Below, piece by piece: positions 31,801-46,800 of a DNA stretch of 64,000 bases. How positions within the stretch are numbered: the stretch's first letter is position 1; each line of letters begins with the position of its first letter. The stretch comes from Breviolum minutum Mf 1.05b.01 (taxonomy: Eukaryota > Sar > Dinophyceae > Suessiales > Symbiodiniaceae), in contig DF239253.1 of the NCBI GenBank assembly GCA_000507305.1, positions 130,104-194,103 of the forward strand. Reading direction: 5' to 3'. The notes below the pieces were generated by a model. It had not been told where the DNA came from. It searched no databases and worked only from the letters and a program-made list of their open reading frames with translations. Made by a program: the position numbers and the translations under genes.

Positions 31801-34800
31801 GGCATCTTGTCGTCGTAGTCTCAGCTGATGATTGGGGTGTCCAATCACCTCTGAAACGCATAGTATTTGGTTCTCAGAAGGTGAAGCATCATCCCTGGGG
31901 ATTGTTGTTTTTTTTGCGTAACGGTTTTGGGAACCACAGGTGGCTTAATGTTCCAGCCGTTGCATAGTTAATCATAGTTTATCACATTTTTGTTGGAAGG
32001 ATAATTACTTTTCTTCCCACAATCATGGAAGTGGAAGGTGGGTCACTCCAAAGTTCAGTTTCCAGGCATCTTAGTAGGAAAGTTTCCACTGAACCCATGA
32101 TTATGGGAGAGAAGGGTATACCGTGATTCCGTCCAGTGATCAGTGGTTGCAGAATTAGTTCATCGCACTTTTGTTGGAAGGATATGCGCCACATGTGCTA
32201 AGGTCCAAACTTAGAGTCTAAACTTCCTTTGATCTCTATTACGTCATGAACCCCATATTAGACAGTTCATACACCCATTACAGGATTCCCATATAGCTAC
32301 TTTTGACCCTGGCACATGTGAATATGTCAGGGTATTACTACGACTTGCCTTGATTTGAGGGTTGGTTTTCTAGTCCAATACACTCAAACCAAATCAGAAA
32401 CACAGCTGACTATGATAAGGTTTCTATTGATATCATCTTTTTTGTTTGCCGGCAGCAGAGAGAAATAAAAACAACAAAATGGTTCCTGTTGTATGAATTC
32501 TCCTGCTGTATTAAACTTCTTTTCAAAGCTCAGAGGTCCTGGGCAAAGCTTAGAGGTCCTTGGGGATACATTGGATTCTTGTGATCTACCACGAAAGGTG
32601 TGGATGATCAAATCCAATCGGTTCAAAAAGTGGTTCCCGATTTTGCAATGTATACACACATGATGTAGAAGAATCATTGTTGGACGAAGTATGCTGTACA
32701 TGAAGTGATTTCTTTCAATGAAATGGTATGATAGGGTTTTGTTTGCTTGAAATGTCCTTCCAAAGGTCTTAGTCATCACGTGTTTTTTACAGCTTTCCAC
32801 GCCGCTCTTTCGTTAAGGATTGGCCCAGGCTCTTGCGGACCTTGCAGAAATGTCTCCAGGACTGGTTTTGGACATGCAACATGTGATTTGCTTCAGGCCA
32901 AGAGAGTGCAACATGGATTATGTAGACACATGTCACATGTCGCAATGAAGGAGTAAACTGAGTAAACAGATATAGCGCAGTCAACAAAAGTCATCCCAGT
33001 TCCAGTTCCAGACAGTTTCCATGATCAAACTCCATGATGATTGCGATTGATATTCACTGACATGCGCTTCAAGCATATGAAATTGTCAAACCAGACCTAT
33101 GCCGCTGCAGGATGTCAACTATGCTGGACATTTGAATGAAGCATTGTATGCCAAGAGTTTTACCGGAACGAAGCACCTGATAGAAGACTATTGCAACTAA
33201 GCCGCAACAGAAAAATCAACTCCAAGCTCAGGGTGTGGAAGTTATCACTTCCCTGGTTTTTTTAGAAGTGTTTTTTTGTTGCCCACCTTGGTCTTGGGCA
33301 GAACCAATGGATAATTCTCGATGGAAACATTCCACCAATCCCATCATTTCCAACCACTTACATCACTTACCTTGGAATGATGATGAACCATCACTTCCCT
33401 ATCAGCTCTTTTTGTTTGGAGTCGCTGCAAATAGTACAGTAATGAACAAATGAGCCAGGATTATTTGTTCATAGGAAATGACGCGTTTCCAAGTGTCGCA
33501 AGCAGATGGGGCATTTTGCACTCACCAGTTGTGGTTTTTTGGGTCATTGGATTCAACGTCTTTTTCACCCCAGCGGAGACAACCAAGTTGTGAGTCTCCA
33601 AAGGAAAATACACCCCTGAAAACTAACATGACATTGGAAAATTGCCATTTTCAATCATTTTCAAATGGTGGATTGTCCACTGTCATGTTAGTTTTTGAGG
33701 GGATATATCAACGCAAGTCCTGGCGTGGGTTTTGCAACGTAATTGCAAGAAGAAAAAAATCAAGTATATCAAAGAACGTGGGATGGTTTGTTACAAAAGG
33801 TAACTGTCACCTTTGGACCCCAAAATTATGAAAAATGAAAGGTTTTACGGTTTTAGGCCCTCAATACACGGGTCATAAGCCCAAAACATGAAGGAAACGT
33901 GGGTTCCCATGGCAGTAACTTTTTGGAAATGATCATTGATATAGATGATTTTGAGTATCCACGTCATTGTTAATTGGTCGTGGTCTAAAGTAGCATGCCT
34001 CACTACAGACATGCGCAAGGTTCAAAACCTTTTTTCACATTCCATGAAATTCTGATTGTTTAATAGGGATCATTATAATGGCTTAATATATTCACTGTAA
34101 AACTGGGTAGTATAATCCCCAATAGCCAATATCTCACCCACATACCCCTAGAAGAAACCCCGGACCCTTCACCAAAAGTTTCTGAAGGAGTTTCTTTCTT
34201 TGTGCCGGTGAACGGGGAAGTCTGTGGTATCTTCCCAGGGTTTGTGGGCATCATCGTGTACAAGATGCAGCAAATAAATATAATCCAAATATAATCCCAA
34301 TATTGACAACCCTATGTAACTGAGTAGTATAATACTCTAATATAAAGCAAATAGCAAGGGTCCCTTGGTCACCGCTCGCATGTCATGCGGAGATGCTTGA
34401 GGTAATGTCGTGGTGAGGAGTTTGAAAGCCTTGCGACAGGAGGTGCCGATGATCGGAGATCGTAGATGATCCAAAAAGAATATCTTTGACAAGGAACAAT
34501 GCGAAAAGGAGCAGCGTGTGTGTGTATATATGTATATACATATTTAAATGTATGTATATGTATATTTTTTATTGATATATATATATACAGTATATATATA
34601 TATGTTCATTAATTCATATGGTACATGCAGAGAGAGAGAGAGAGAGAGATAGAGATGATGAAGATGTGTTTAGATATTTATATGATAATATATTATTCGG
34701 ATTTTTGTATGAAACCAAATTTGGGGAAAGCAAAATATAGTGTGTGAAAAGATGATTATCATGATTATCCACGCGTCTCTTGTACGGATCCATGCCTGAC

Positions 34801-37800
34801 ATTGAGTTCAAAAATGATTCACAACAGATACACCCCTGAAGATTAACATGGAACACAATCATGGAGGTTTGGAAGATCATGTTCCTTTCTAAATGGGTGA
34901 TTTAAAGGTTCCATGTTAATCTTCCAGGGTGTATTAAACAAGCATGATTATGCAGTATGCATTCCTTTTGATACATTTGATACTGTTGATGGAAGAAATC
35001 CTGCACCACCTGAGATGTAGAAAACCTTGTAAATGCTGGGACAAACTACCTATCAACTGGTGCAGGATTCCATCAACCGTATGGCATGGTACTCGTGCCA
35101 TTGATCGTTGATTCCCATTGTTCTTGTTTGTTAATCAGCTTGTGCGTGCTTTCTATGAGTGCATGAATGGAAGTGTGAAGATAGGTACTTCGGTTCACAA
35201 CCAGTTGTTGAGCTGTCATTTGCAACAAGAATCAGGATTGTGGACGCATCTACATGGTGTTCTTTAGGTGTCTTAAAAAAGATCAGATCATATTTTGTCA
35301 GGGTCGTTTTGCGGCTTCTATGGTTTCTATTGAAGAACGTGTTTCAATCAATTCTTTGCAAGAAGCGTATCAAGCAACTAAGAAGACATCTTCCAGGTGA
35401 TTCAAGCCGTAACCCCGCACATGGACCCACCATCCACAAAAAGGTCAGCGTCATAATTACCGAGTTGTTGGTTTTTCTTCACCCTCAAAAAATCACAAGC
35501 AGAGGAGTACCAATCTCGATCCCTAAGGATCATTGGACCCTCAAAACTAACTAGTTTGAGGACCCTACCCCTCCCTTCCATTGAAGGGTCCAAGATCCTT
35601 ACAGATCAACCAAAAAGGTGTTTGAGCATGTGAGTGCGACAGGTGAAGGGCCGAAAAGCTTGCTCAGAAGCAAGCCAAGATGTTGAGATGGATGCCTTTT
35701 TGGCCGCTTAGCATCCATTGACGATGACCTACCCAAAGCTGGGGGAGCCGAACATAAACTTACACTTAAGATAGACAACTTACACGGAGCGATTTGGAAC
35801 TACCCAAAGTTAGTTATTCAAGTAGCTACCCTCCCTACTAACAAATCGTTCCTGAAACTAGATGAAACTAGGCCGGTTGACCCAAAAGGAAAGGATTCGT
35901 ATTTTCCAAATCCTACAAGGGGGTCCCTAGTTACAAGTTAGAGTCGCTTTATACCTACACTTATATCTTATAGGTCTTATAACCCCAGTTACCCATTTAT
36001 AAGGCCATTTACAAGGGGCCCATAGCTCCATTTATAACTAATACCTAGAAGGAGCGATTTTTGTGAGTTTCGGAGGGGGTAACACGCAGATGCTTTTGAA
36101 AAAAACGCACCCAAGGCCCAGAGCCAACGCTTTACAGAGCTGGCGGTGGTCCCTTGGAATGGTTTCATGGGAATTTGAGGGGAAGATGCCACGTGTTACA
36201 AACGAAATTGCCCGGTTTTCAATTCAGGGACTATTAACAACCATTGTCCATTTGATAAGGCCTTAAATACATATGAAAACAGAAACGTTCTGCCCAAAAG
36301 AGTTTGGAATATCGTTACATGTCCAGTGATCAAGTTTACTTGTGGTTTGTTGATGTTTGTGGAATAATTTCACATGAGCTTGGATTGTTTCTATTGTACA
36401 ATGCGTTTTATCAAATGGTCCTTGTTTTTCTTTTTTGGTATGGTAAAAAGGACTTTCCAGGGCTTAACAATGATGGGAATCAAGCTGTTATTGAATGGAC
36501 ATATTGCAAACCTTGTTGAAGAGACCTATTTTCCACTCAAAATGTTTGCCTTGGAGGAACCTGTACACCTGAAATTTGACATAGACCTGGAAACCCTAAA
36601 ATTACCAATATTTCAAATACTGTCAGATACATTTTCCATTTGTTCATTTTGAATATACAATATGTAATATGTATGTTAAATTTCCGGGTGTGTACCTCTT
36701 AAACATGAGACCTCAACATGTATTGTAACATGCATGGACAAGTAGTACCATCATTTACTGGGTTTGGTAAAACCTGGATGTTTTTTGTGGTGGTCAAGAA
36801 GGGTAGAAGCCTCTACACTTGGGGAAGATGAGTCCACCCATGGAGACTAGCTTGGAACCCAAGACTTGGTGCTTTAAATGTTTCTCCTAGGTCAGTGGGT
36901 TTCAAACAATTTTTTATGCTTCACCCTTATTTGAGGAGCCCCCTTCCAGTTATAAGTGAACTTATAACCCCTTATAAGTAGGGTTTTTTCACCCAAGTTA
37001 CCCATTTTTTTGATGCCATTTTTGTTGGGGATATAACTCCCGTTGGGGGTCGACCCAAGGTGACCTTTGGAAGAACTGCACTCTGTTTGTCTGGTGGTGG
37101 TGCCATGGCATTTCAACACTTCGGCGTCGTTGAAGAATTGCTGCGCCTTGGGTTTTTTTTAAGGTATGGTTAATCTTGCGGCGGGGGAAGAGTGGGGTTC
37201 ATGGGTTTCAAGGATTTTTTTTTTTCCTTGAAGTGTTCGGCCTATTTTCAGGGGCGAGCTGTTAGCTTCAGCGAGTGCGACCTATTGTTCATCCTACCAA
37301 TCTCCAAACCTTTCCGCTGTAGAGCTTCAAGTACTGTAAAGATAACCTCAAATGAGCATTGGTTCATCCCACCAATTGCCTAATCTTTTGGACTTTTTGT
37401 ACTACTCCCCCAACAAATTAACGTGTCCCCTGAAAAACAGTGGTTCGAAGACTATCCTTTCCTTTTGAAATGGTCCCTTTTTAGTTGACATGGTAATGGA
37501 AAAACGGCGATTTGAAGAAGTATCTCCTATCTCCTGTAATTTTAGTCGAGGGTAAGTATATAATAATACACTGTAGTAAAAGTAGATGGCTAGCCACTCC
37601 CAAAAGGTGGCGATTTGGATACGGGGCCATGGGAGTGGCTAGCCATCGATCCTTTCCAGGTGGTATACTAAACAAATCACAAATCAATAATCAATCCAAT
37701 AGGATCCATGTATAGTCTATGAATGCCATACAAAATACTGTAAAAGGTAGGTACATATACGATTCGTCCCCTGGATCCTATGGGTACTAAACAAATCACA

Positions 37801-40800
37801 AATTCAACAAATGAACAAAAACTCCCTAAGGCGTGCAGATTTGTTGCCTAAGATCATCAGTGGTACATCTGGAGGTGCTGCCATTGCAGCATATGTTTGT
37901 TGTCGAACCGATGACGAGCTGCTTGGGACCAAGGGAACCACGACAGGAGGGTGCCTTGGATGAGCCGTTTAGACCAAGGTGAGGTAGTGATCCAGTGAAA
38001 TCCTGCAGGTTGCTTGGGTTATTTTTATAAGGGATTTTAAAAAGCTGCAGTTTTTTCATAGGGATTATAATTCAGAGTTATAATAAGCCGATTCTAAGGA
38101 CGCTTTTTTACCCATCAGGATTTCCAGGTTCATGTCATGATGCCGTTGCGGCAGCCAACGTAGGGTGGGAGGAGTGAAGATTTCATTCAAGCCACTATGA
38201 ACCTGGCAAAAGGGTTGTCCAACCCAAGGTATACCCAGACTCCGGGGTGTAGGTCGTGGATTTGCCATGATTTACCTACAAAAACTGGGATTATATAGCC
38301 CTTATTGGTAAGGTTATAACCCCAGTTACTGTACCCAGTTATTTTTGGCCATTTATGAGGGTTAAAACTCAATTTATAACGAGCGTAAGGTAGCCCGCCT
38401 CGGTTTTTTTTTGAGGGGTTAAATGTTTGTGATAAGATCCCCACCGAGTTGAGTGGAGCTGGGAAAAATTGCCTGACAATTTTCTGGAACATGTTGTTGA
38501 ACCTGTGAAGGGCGCAACGGTCCATAATATTTCGGGGGCAGGAGGGGTGTTGTTAAAACCAGATGTTTTTTGTTTAGACCAAGAGAGGTGGTTGATGGAA
38601 GAAGTGAATTGGTAGTTCTTGGTGAGTATACATGACTTGAGTGGGAATAGTGACTAGTGATTTGCAAGTTGCAAATGTTATATAGATGGCTTTCTTGTGC
38701 ATAACGGGAGTTAGCCAAGAACGTATGGACATGTCAAGTGCTTGGCCAGGCTGCAAATACATTGATTTGCTGTTGTGATCCATGCCTCCTTTGACGGAAA
38801 GTTTTGATGTCCCATCCAATTGCTGCCTGAAAACATGTACCCCCTAGAGCCCCAAAACCCACCCAAAAATCATCGAAAGACTTGGATGCGGAAGGCTGAT
38901 TCCTTTCACCATGAATTTCATTGGCCACGTACACAACCGAGCTTGGTGAAATATGACCATATTCCTTCAGAAACACGAGGTATCTTGAGGTAGACCCCTT
39001 GAGTTCGAAATTATATTCAGCCAGAAACTCCATAAAGAAGGCTTTCTGTCCGGAATGAATTTGACAACACAAGCTCAGACCATCTCCTTTTTTCCAAGTA
39101 GACCTTGGTTTTGTTTTTTAAGCAATTAAGATTAGGAACCAAGCGACATATCTACATTCTTTCCTTGTTGGAATTACACCCAAAAATTACTTCAAGCCAT
39201 TGTAGGTTTATAAACATATTGCTTCACTTCCAGTTAGGAAAAGGAGTCATAACATCACCTTGCCATACTTCTAAGCAACCCTAAGGTATCCTTTACGTTT
39301 AGATCCGGATGAGGTGCCGTTTGGACTCGATGGAAGTGCGGGTAACGGGTAACCATGGTGATCGTAAGTCAGTCCCCTAAGTAGAGTTGGTTCCCTTCCA
39401 AATGGCCCGAAGTCCATGGCTTATGAATGGGGGGTTGCTAACTACTTACTAAATGGGGGGAAATCCTCCAAGTAAGAGGCCCAACACCCCCAACACCCCC
39501 AAGTAGCCGGGCTTAGTAAAGGGCTATTTACATTTACCATCATTGTCCGACCCTTAGATTTTTATGGTAAGCTAGAGGGATGGTTTGTTTTTAACGGCGC
39601 GGTCCCCATGACATTTCAAGCCCTGCAAAAAAAGTGGCGTTCATGGGTTATTGTTAATGTCGTGTTTCTTCTGTCCTTGGCAAATCTTTAGTAGTCCCTG
39701 ACGCTCTTAGGCCAGTTAAATTTGATTATTTGTTTCATTTGTGTTTCCATGTAACTCAATAAAAATTACAGCTTTTAGTCCCGGGACCTCAGGGCATTAC
39801 CTAATTTCCCAAGATGAGTTTTGCATCGCGGGTGTACAAAAGAACAGCCCCCTAAGTCGACGGGTGTTGATCATTGAAATCAAAAGTTACACTTTTGAAA
39901 GCAACATATACCCCTGAAAATAGGCAGTTTCCAAGGAAGTTTAATCTTCCAACTGGTTTTTTTGAACACTTATATTGGTTGGTTTCAGTGGGAGGGGAAA
40001 TCCCTTTCGAGGAAAACACTGATTTTGATAACATCAGCCCAGCAGCCATGATAGGTACAGCCTTCCATCACTTTGTGGGCTTGCAGCTGGATAGACCGCC
40101 TTCGACATTATCTCAGACATGGAGTCTTGGTCATGGACAGATCAGTCAAAGGTGTTGGATGGTTTTGCTCAGCATGGTCCACTGGTTACTTTGATAAATG
40201 GTTGTAGTATGTTTATTTAGATCATACATGTTTAAATAGATTTCTATAGATTCTAGATAGATGCAACTAGTAGATTTTGGAGATGTTTTTCTCAAATGTT
40301 GGTTTTTCTCGAGATAGCTGTTGGCTATACCACACATATAAAAAACACGTCTACACTACAAGTGTGTTTTGCGCTTGAAAAAATGACGAACTTTGTGAGT
40401 CAGACCTGGTGCGGCGTTTCATCGCAACATATCCGTATAAAGAACATACCCTCCAGTACTGGATTTGTTTGGTTCTGGTTCCGGTTGATAGACTCCAGTA
40501 AACTATAATAGCTGGCCGGAACATGAACTATTTAGATATGTATTATGTTTTGTGGAAAAATGAGAAAGTTTACAAACTATGCTCGTTCTTGTCCAAGGGT
40601 TTTTGTGAATTTCTATTGGGGAGATTCTCTTCATCAACTGATTTGCCGGATTTCTAAAGCATCAACTGAGTCCATATTTTATGTACCTTCGAATTCGAGG
40701 TGAGAGGGTGTGTGAGAAGCACTCCTTTCTAAGAAAACTTGAACATACCCCAGACCCTGAATTAGCTGTTTATGAAGGAAGTCCTTTCATAGTTCTATTT

Positions 40801-43800
40801 TGGTGGTACCTGGGGTATGTTCCAGGGTTCTGATGGAATTTTCTTAGAACTCTCTTTTTGAAGGATGCATTGCGGGAGACTGAGATGCATGTTCTGGTAG
40901 AATCGGTAGGGTCCAAAAAAGTTTGTTTCTTGGAGAAGCATGTGTCAATGAGAGCACCTTCTGATGCAAGGGGCAGTGTGCACCGGAACAGGTGGATGTG
41001 TTTTCTTGTTTTTTTAAATAGTATGTTTGACGGAAAACACCCTGCACAAGTTGATCTGGTAAATATCCGGTTGTTCACAGGTTTCATACATGCCAGGTGG
41101 TGCAGGATTTCTTCCATCAACAGTATCAACCCAAGTGTTCTGAACATGTTTGCTTTTTGCAAAAGCATGTATAATATTATTGTATATAAGAAATCTAAAT
41201 ACTTCGAGATACTCAATGTATTCGCTGGTGCATTTACCTACATGTACCACCTAAACTACCCAGTCTTCCCCCGGTAAATAGGCCAATCCCCATTTACATG
41301 CAAGCCGCCTGTTGGACGACAACGGCGACAACGCCTTCAGGTTGTGTTTTTCCACGCGAGCCCATTGAACGGTGGGCAGAGTGCCTTGGGTGAAAACATG
41401 GTGAAAATCTGGGAATTTAAAGGGCCCCACACCCCTGAAAATAGCTGGCTTGCTTAGGGGGACTATTAAGGCATAATGATGGTTAATAATACTCCCCTTG
41501 ATTTCCAAAATTTCCATGAGTGAATGATCGTATGATTTGAAATTTTGCCAAAATGTAGTATGTAACTGTTACTATCCCTATAGGATCCATGCATTGCAGA
41601 TTTGCCTACATTTACTACCAAAAAGATCAGCCAAATGAAGGTAAATATGCCATACATGGATCCTCGCAGTATGAAGACATCACAATTTGCCATGCAGCAA
41701 AATATGCAAATCAGATGTTCATGTGCGGTGGTCAACTTACCTTACTGTATTACTTGCACATCAAGTATGGTCGTCACATTCTGTTTATTTGTTCTATCGA
41801 ATCCACTTATTTATTTTTACATAGTGACGGTGACATGTATAACATGCATTGAAGGAAAGCCTCAAAAATGGAGGATAGTCCATATCAAGTGGAAAGGAAC
41901 ACGTTGAATGTTAGACCCCTTCAAGGGTACTGTCAAACTAGGAAGTTGATGGAAAGAACTTTTGCACCAGTTACACCCAAGAAATTAAGTGAAGAGATAC
42001 CCCAAAAATCCATGGTAAACTCGACCCAAAATCTCCCAAGACCCTCATTGATTGATGGCTTGGATTTGGCGATCCTTTGCTTTGTACCGCATGGTTAAAT
42101 CACCACTTCGCAATCCAAGCATCGAACCACAAGCAAATCCAAGATTGGTTTCAGCAAACGAAAAGGTATATAGATTGATTCCCACTAGCATGTGGGCATA
42201 CTCGAAATTGCAAAGCCCAACCAGTGATACTTGACCAAAGTCAACCCAACCAACCTCAACAAAGCAAAGAACATGAACTTTGATGAGGATATTATTTGTG
42301 ATGTTGATTTTTGACATTAGTTTTGATGTTGATTATGGTGATGTCTTAGGCATATGTATAGATGTTTGAAAGCTTGATATGATTTTTGAGGTGTTGATTT
42401 TGGTGCCGCCCCAACCTTTAAACGATCCCACGTTAGCTTGGCCCTCGAGGACCTGGGCCTTGGGGGATACAACTTTTTTAGAAGCCTTTCAACGCACAGG
42501 GCGTGTCACTTGGTACGTTTTATCGCGTTTGAACGGTGGGAAGAATGGACATGATTCTGTGAAGGGCCCTTGGTTATTTCGTTGATATATACGATTTGAA
42601 ATATTATGTCCCGGGTAGATATAGAAATTATTTCAAGTATTTTTTGTAGGGATCCCTATATATATATATATATGTCATGTCAGGGTTTTGGAATGTTGCT
42701 CGCATGTGTGTTTTTGTGTCTCCTTCAGGATGGTTGAAGCACTCGTGTTTTATGGGTCGTTTGTTTCCTTTACACTCTGGAAGATTAAGATGGAACCTGA
42801 AAATGATGGTTTGGAAGATGATTGTCTCTTCAAATGGGTGATTTTTAGGTTCCGGCTGTTAATTTTCCAGGGAACCAGGTAGTATCAAATTTCGAGTTGT
42901 TGTTTTCTAAATCAACTCCGAGAACATTTAGAAAACGGAAGCAGCAGTGGATATGGTAAGCCTTCATTTTAGCAGCAGGATTTCCACGAATCCCAAGTGG
43001 TGCCAAGGAAGATTGTGTCCATCGAAATTACTACTACTCCCCCGAAGTTACACATCGAACCTGAAAATCAGCCCCTGGAAAAGGAGATTCCTATTGGAAA
43101 CCCATCATTTTCAGGTTCCATGTTAAATTTCGGGGGTGTAACCTTGACAGAAACTTCGCGAAAAGCTGATTTTTAGAATGGCAACAGAAGCAACAACAAG
43201 TTGGGCCACAACAAGAGGTTTAGCCCTTGATGCTGATTACAGGCCTTTAAAACATTTACATCCCTGAACTCAGCCAGCTGGTAGGACTCCAGAGCTCAGA
43301 TATAGAAAATCGATGAACATGGGGGGCGCGAAGTTTGGACCAAAACTAGGTGGTGGTTTTTCCAAGCATTTTTTTTTAGTTTCATTTGTGGGGAAATGAT
43401 CCAATTTGACTTGCGCATATTTTTTTTCAGATGGGTTGGTTCAACCACCAACTAGACAAGAATTTGAAAAATCCCCATCCCTCAGGTCCCTCCAGTCATA
43501 CCGTACCTGAGGTTTTGGCCTGTTTTTTTAAGGTAGGTTTCAGGGGTCCAAATGACATCTTCTCCTCAGGTGGCTGGATGGATGTCTAGGGCATCGTCCA
43601 GATTTTTTTTCAAACGAAAAAATCAAATTGTCGTCCAAACTTGTCCAGATATTTTGTTGCATTTATAATTCGAATAAAACATCAGTTTCAATGAAACAAC
43701 TACCACAAAAGTTGTCTTAAAAGTAACGTGGATATCACGCATAGAGTCAGAAAAAAACATGATGATGTTTTTTTGGGAGGCCATCATGCCAAATTCGTAT

Positions 43801-46800
43801 TTGTGTTGAACTGAAACATCCATCCATCCATCCATCCATCCATCCATCCATCCATCCATCCATCCATCCATCCATCCATCCATCCATCCATCCATCCATC
43901 CATCCATCCATCCTGATTGTTTCAGCCTTCCAAGCAGCAACCAAAAGGTGTTGAATATCACTTGCAGCATTGTCGCGGGGGAGAGTGGCGAGTTCCTCGG
44001 CAACTAGTTACTGTCATTGATGCTTGAAGAATATATTTTTGGGGGGGCCAAAAAGAGAACCAAAACACAAACTTCCTTCAAACGTTAAAAGAATATTCCA
44101 CCAATTTTTGGCCGAAAGAAGTGATCCCGGTTTTGGGGCCCCACTCTCCAGCAAACCAACATATATAGTTGGCTATAGAATATCCCTATGTTAGGAGAAT
44201 ACGAATCTTTATTTAGGGTCCGTTCGTTCCAGACAGAAACACGATTGCTGATCCCAGCTTGTGTGCATTCCATGACGGTGCTGATTTCATGATTCGCTGA
44301 ATCGCTGAATCAACTCAAAGGGATTTGCTGCTGTCAAGTGTGCCACGGTTTTCTCGTCAATTTTTAACAGTTTGAACTGAGGCAAGTCCCGTTACTCTTG
44401 AACTACCAAACGCATCCACACGTCGCTGGGTTTAACAAAGGGTTTAACAACGCCTTATGAAGGGAAACCAATGCTTAATAAGTTCGTAGGCCTTATTTCG
44501 TGGGTGGGGGGCTACGTTAGGAGGGGGTTGGTTGACAAACAATAATAGTTTCTACTTTTGAGTGATCGCAGTGATGCGTACCGAAATGCCATTGCTTTGA
44601 TGAGGAAGATAAGAAGATGATCCCAGACCAAAAAGTGGACAATGATCACTTGGTGGTTTCCATTTTTGTTTACTTTTCACCCCGATCCCTAGGGAAATGA
44701 TCCAATTTGATGAGCATATGTTTCAAATCGGTTGGTTCAACCACCAACTAGATACTGGTTGCTGGTGCTGAGGGGATTATTCTAGATTAACAGGTTGCAT
44801 CGCAGTACGTGCTGTTGATGGAAGAAATTCTGCAATATGGCAAATATCCCAGTTTTTACAGGGGGTTTTATATATATCTCAACTGCTGCAGGATTTCTTC
44901 CATCAACCGTATTTCTGAAAGGGTACAGCGTCCACAAGCATGTCAGATCATGTCCAATGTAGGGGGGGAACGGGCTGCAAGAAATGGGCCCAATATGCAG
45001 TTCTCACACCAATGCAAGCAGTAAAGATTTGCATTAGATAATGAAGTATTGAACCTACCCCCTACAAGATTCACATGGAACCTTCACTCATTTAGAAAGG
45101 AAAATGACCTTCCAAACCTCCATGTTAATCTTCAGGGGTGTATGAACAGGAATCCCCCCACCAAGAATTTAAAGACCTTTCCCAGAACCAGGCTTCTTAA
45201 GAAACAACAAAACTGGCAAGAATTTTCAGGCACTTTAAGTAAGTTGTTTTTTATCCATCAATTACACCTGCACCTTTTCCAGCATGGATGTTTCGGGCGG
45301 ATCAAAATCACTTGGGGATGTTTTTGTTTGGGATTTGTTTGAGGGGATAGTTCTACGGATTGCACCATGGTAGATCACCATTTGGGATAATATTTTTGGG
45401 TCATTGGGTCACTTTTTCCAAGCATCTTCACTCAAGGGACACCCAAGGGTGTACCCCAAACAACCCATAAATACCCACTATTAGGGTTTATATAGGGATT
45501 TGCAAGCATCTTCACAAGTAAATCCAAGCACTGTAGGTTGAGACCTTGAGGATTTGGCTAAAGGGGACTGGGACCCTGCCATCAATACCCCCTTCCGATA
45601 CAAGGTGCATGAGCATGGGCTTGATTATTAAGGGGCCCCCATCCCAAGGGTACACCCCTGAAAACTAACATGGAACCCAACAAATGGAGGTTTGGAAGAT
45701 GATTTTTATGTTCATTTCGGGATGATGTGATGTTCATGTTCCAGATTCCAGCCATTAGGTTTTCGGGACAGATTTTTCCCACCAAAAAAAATCCCGTAGC
45801 TAGTGACTTATGCAAGCCGCCAAGCTTGAGGTGTTGATTGCTTCAGCCGTGATTTGTTCGGGTTCCATGCCAAGCTTGTTGAATCCCAGCAAGTGCCTTG
45901 ATTCTGTAGCTTCACGGTGGTTGGTTGGTTTCGGGAAATGGGAGCCCCGGGGTATTTCAGGGAAATTTTAGTGAAATATGATTATCATTTGGCCCACATG
46001 GGTATTGTTTGGGTTTGTTTCCCTGACAAAACTCGCAGGCTGTGCTGAAATGGGCCTATTTTCAGGCACTACCTTCAGAATTCTGAGCTATACAGGTTCA
46101 AACCCTTCCCATTGGAGGGTCCCAGGATTCTTAGGGTATGTTAGTTTCAGGAAGGGGTAGATATAGTTCAAACAACATGGCCGACCAGCACCACTAGTTG
46201 GGGATGATGTGAAGGACTCGATGTCACACAAGTTTAGTAAGTATCAAACATTAAACTACACCCAACAAAGTTTAACATACACCACCCAAAACTATCCAAG
46301 ACTTGCAAAAGGAATGTCCTCGTCCAGGGGTCCATTTTCAGGTTTCATGTCAGTTTTCAGGAGTGTAGCCCCTGAAAAGGGAGCATGTTAGGAGGAAAGA
46401 TTCGTCTTCCAATCATTATTTTTCAAGGGTTATGCTAAGTTTCTGATGTCTAATACACTTACATTGCAACATCTACTTTCCAGGTATTGTAGATTTTAAT
46501 TGTGTGCACTTCAACATTCTGCATCCGGGAAAGTAGGATGGTGCCTGGGATATTTCACATGTCAAGTGTTGAAATTTCTACACTCCCGTAAGCCAACGGC
46601 TGGATACCCAAAATAATGGTTTGGATCAGGTAACTCCCTTTAAACATGGCATTTTTTGGTATCTATGTTAGATTTCTGGGGTGTATCTAGATCCTTCAAA
46701 TTTACCCCTGCAAAATCTCCAAGATTTGAAAAGAAAACATCTACACGTACGAACAAATTTTTGCAGATTTTGAAGTTCCAAAGGTTCGTTTCGGTGTTTT

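Noticed and set aside
39874..40194. 106-codon + strand frame
   Set aside because: The frame one base over gives the patatin stretch [12 protein letters not shown] with matching phases, so this frame is a shadow.
43623..44003. Minus-strand frame with MDGW repeats
   Set aside because: It is only the translated CATC microsatellite.
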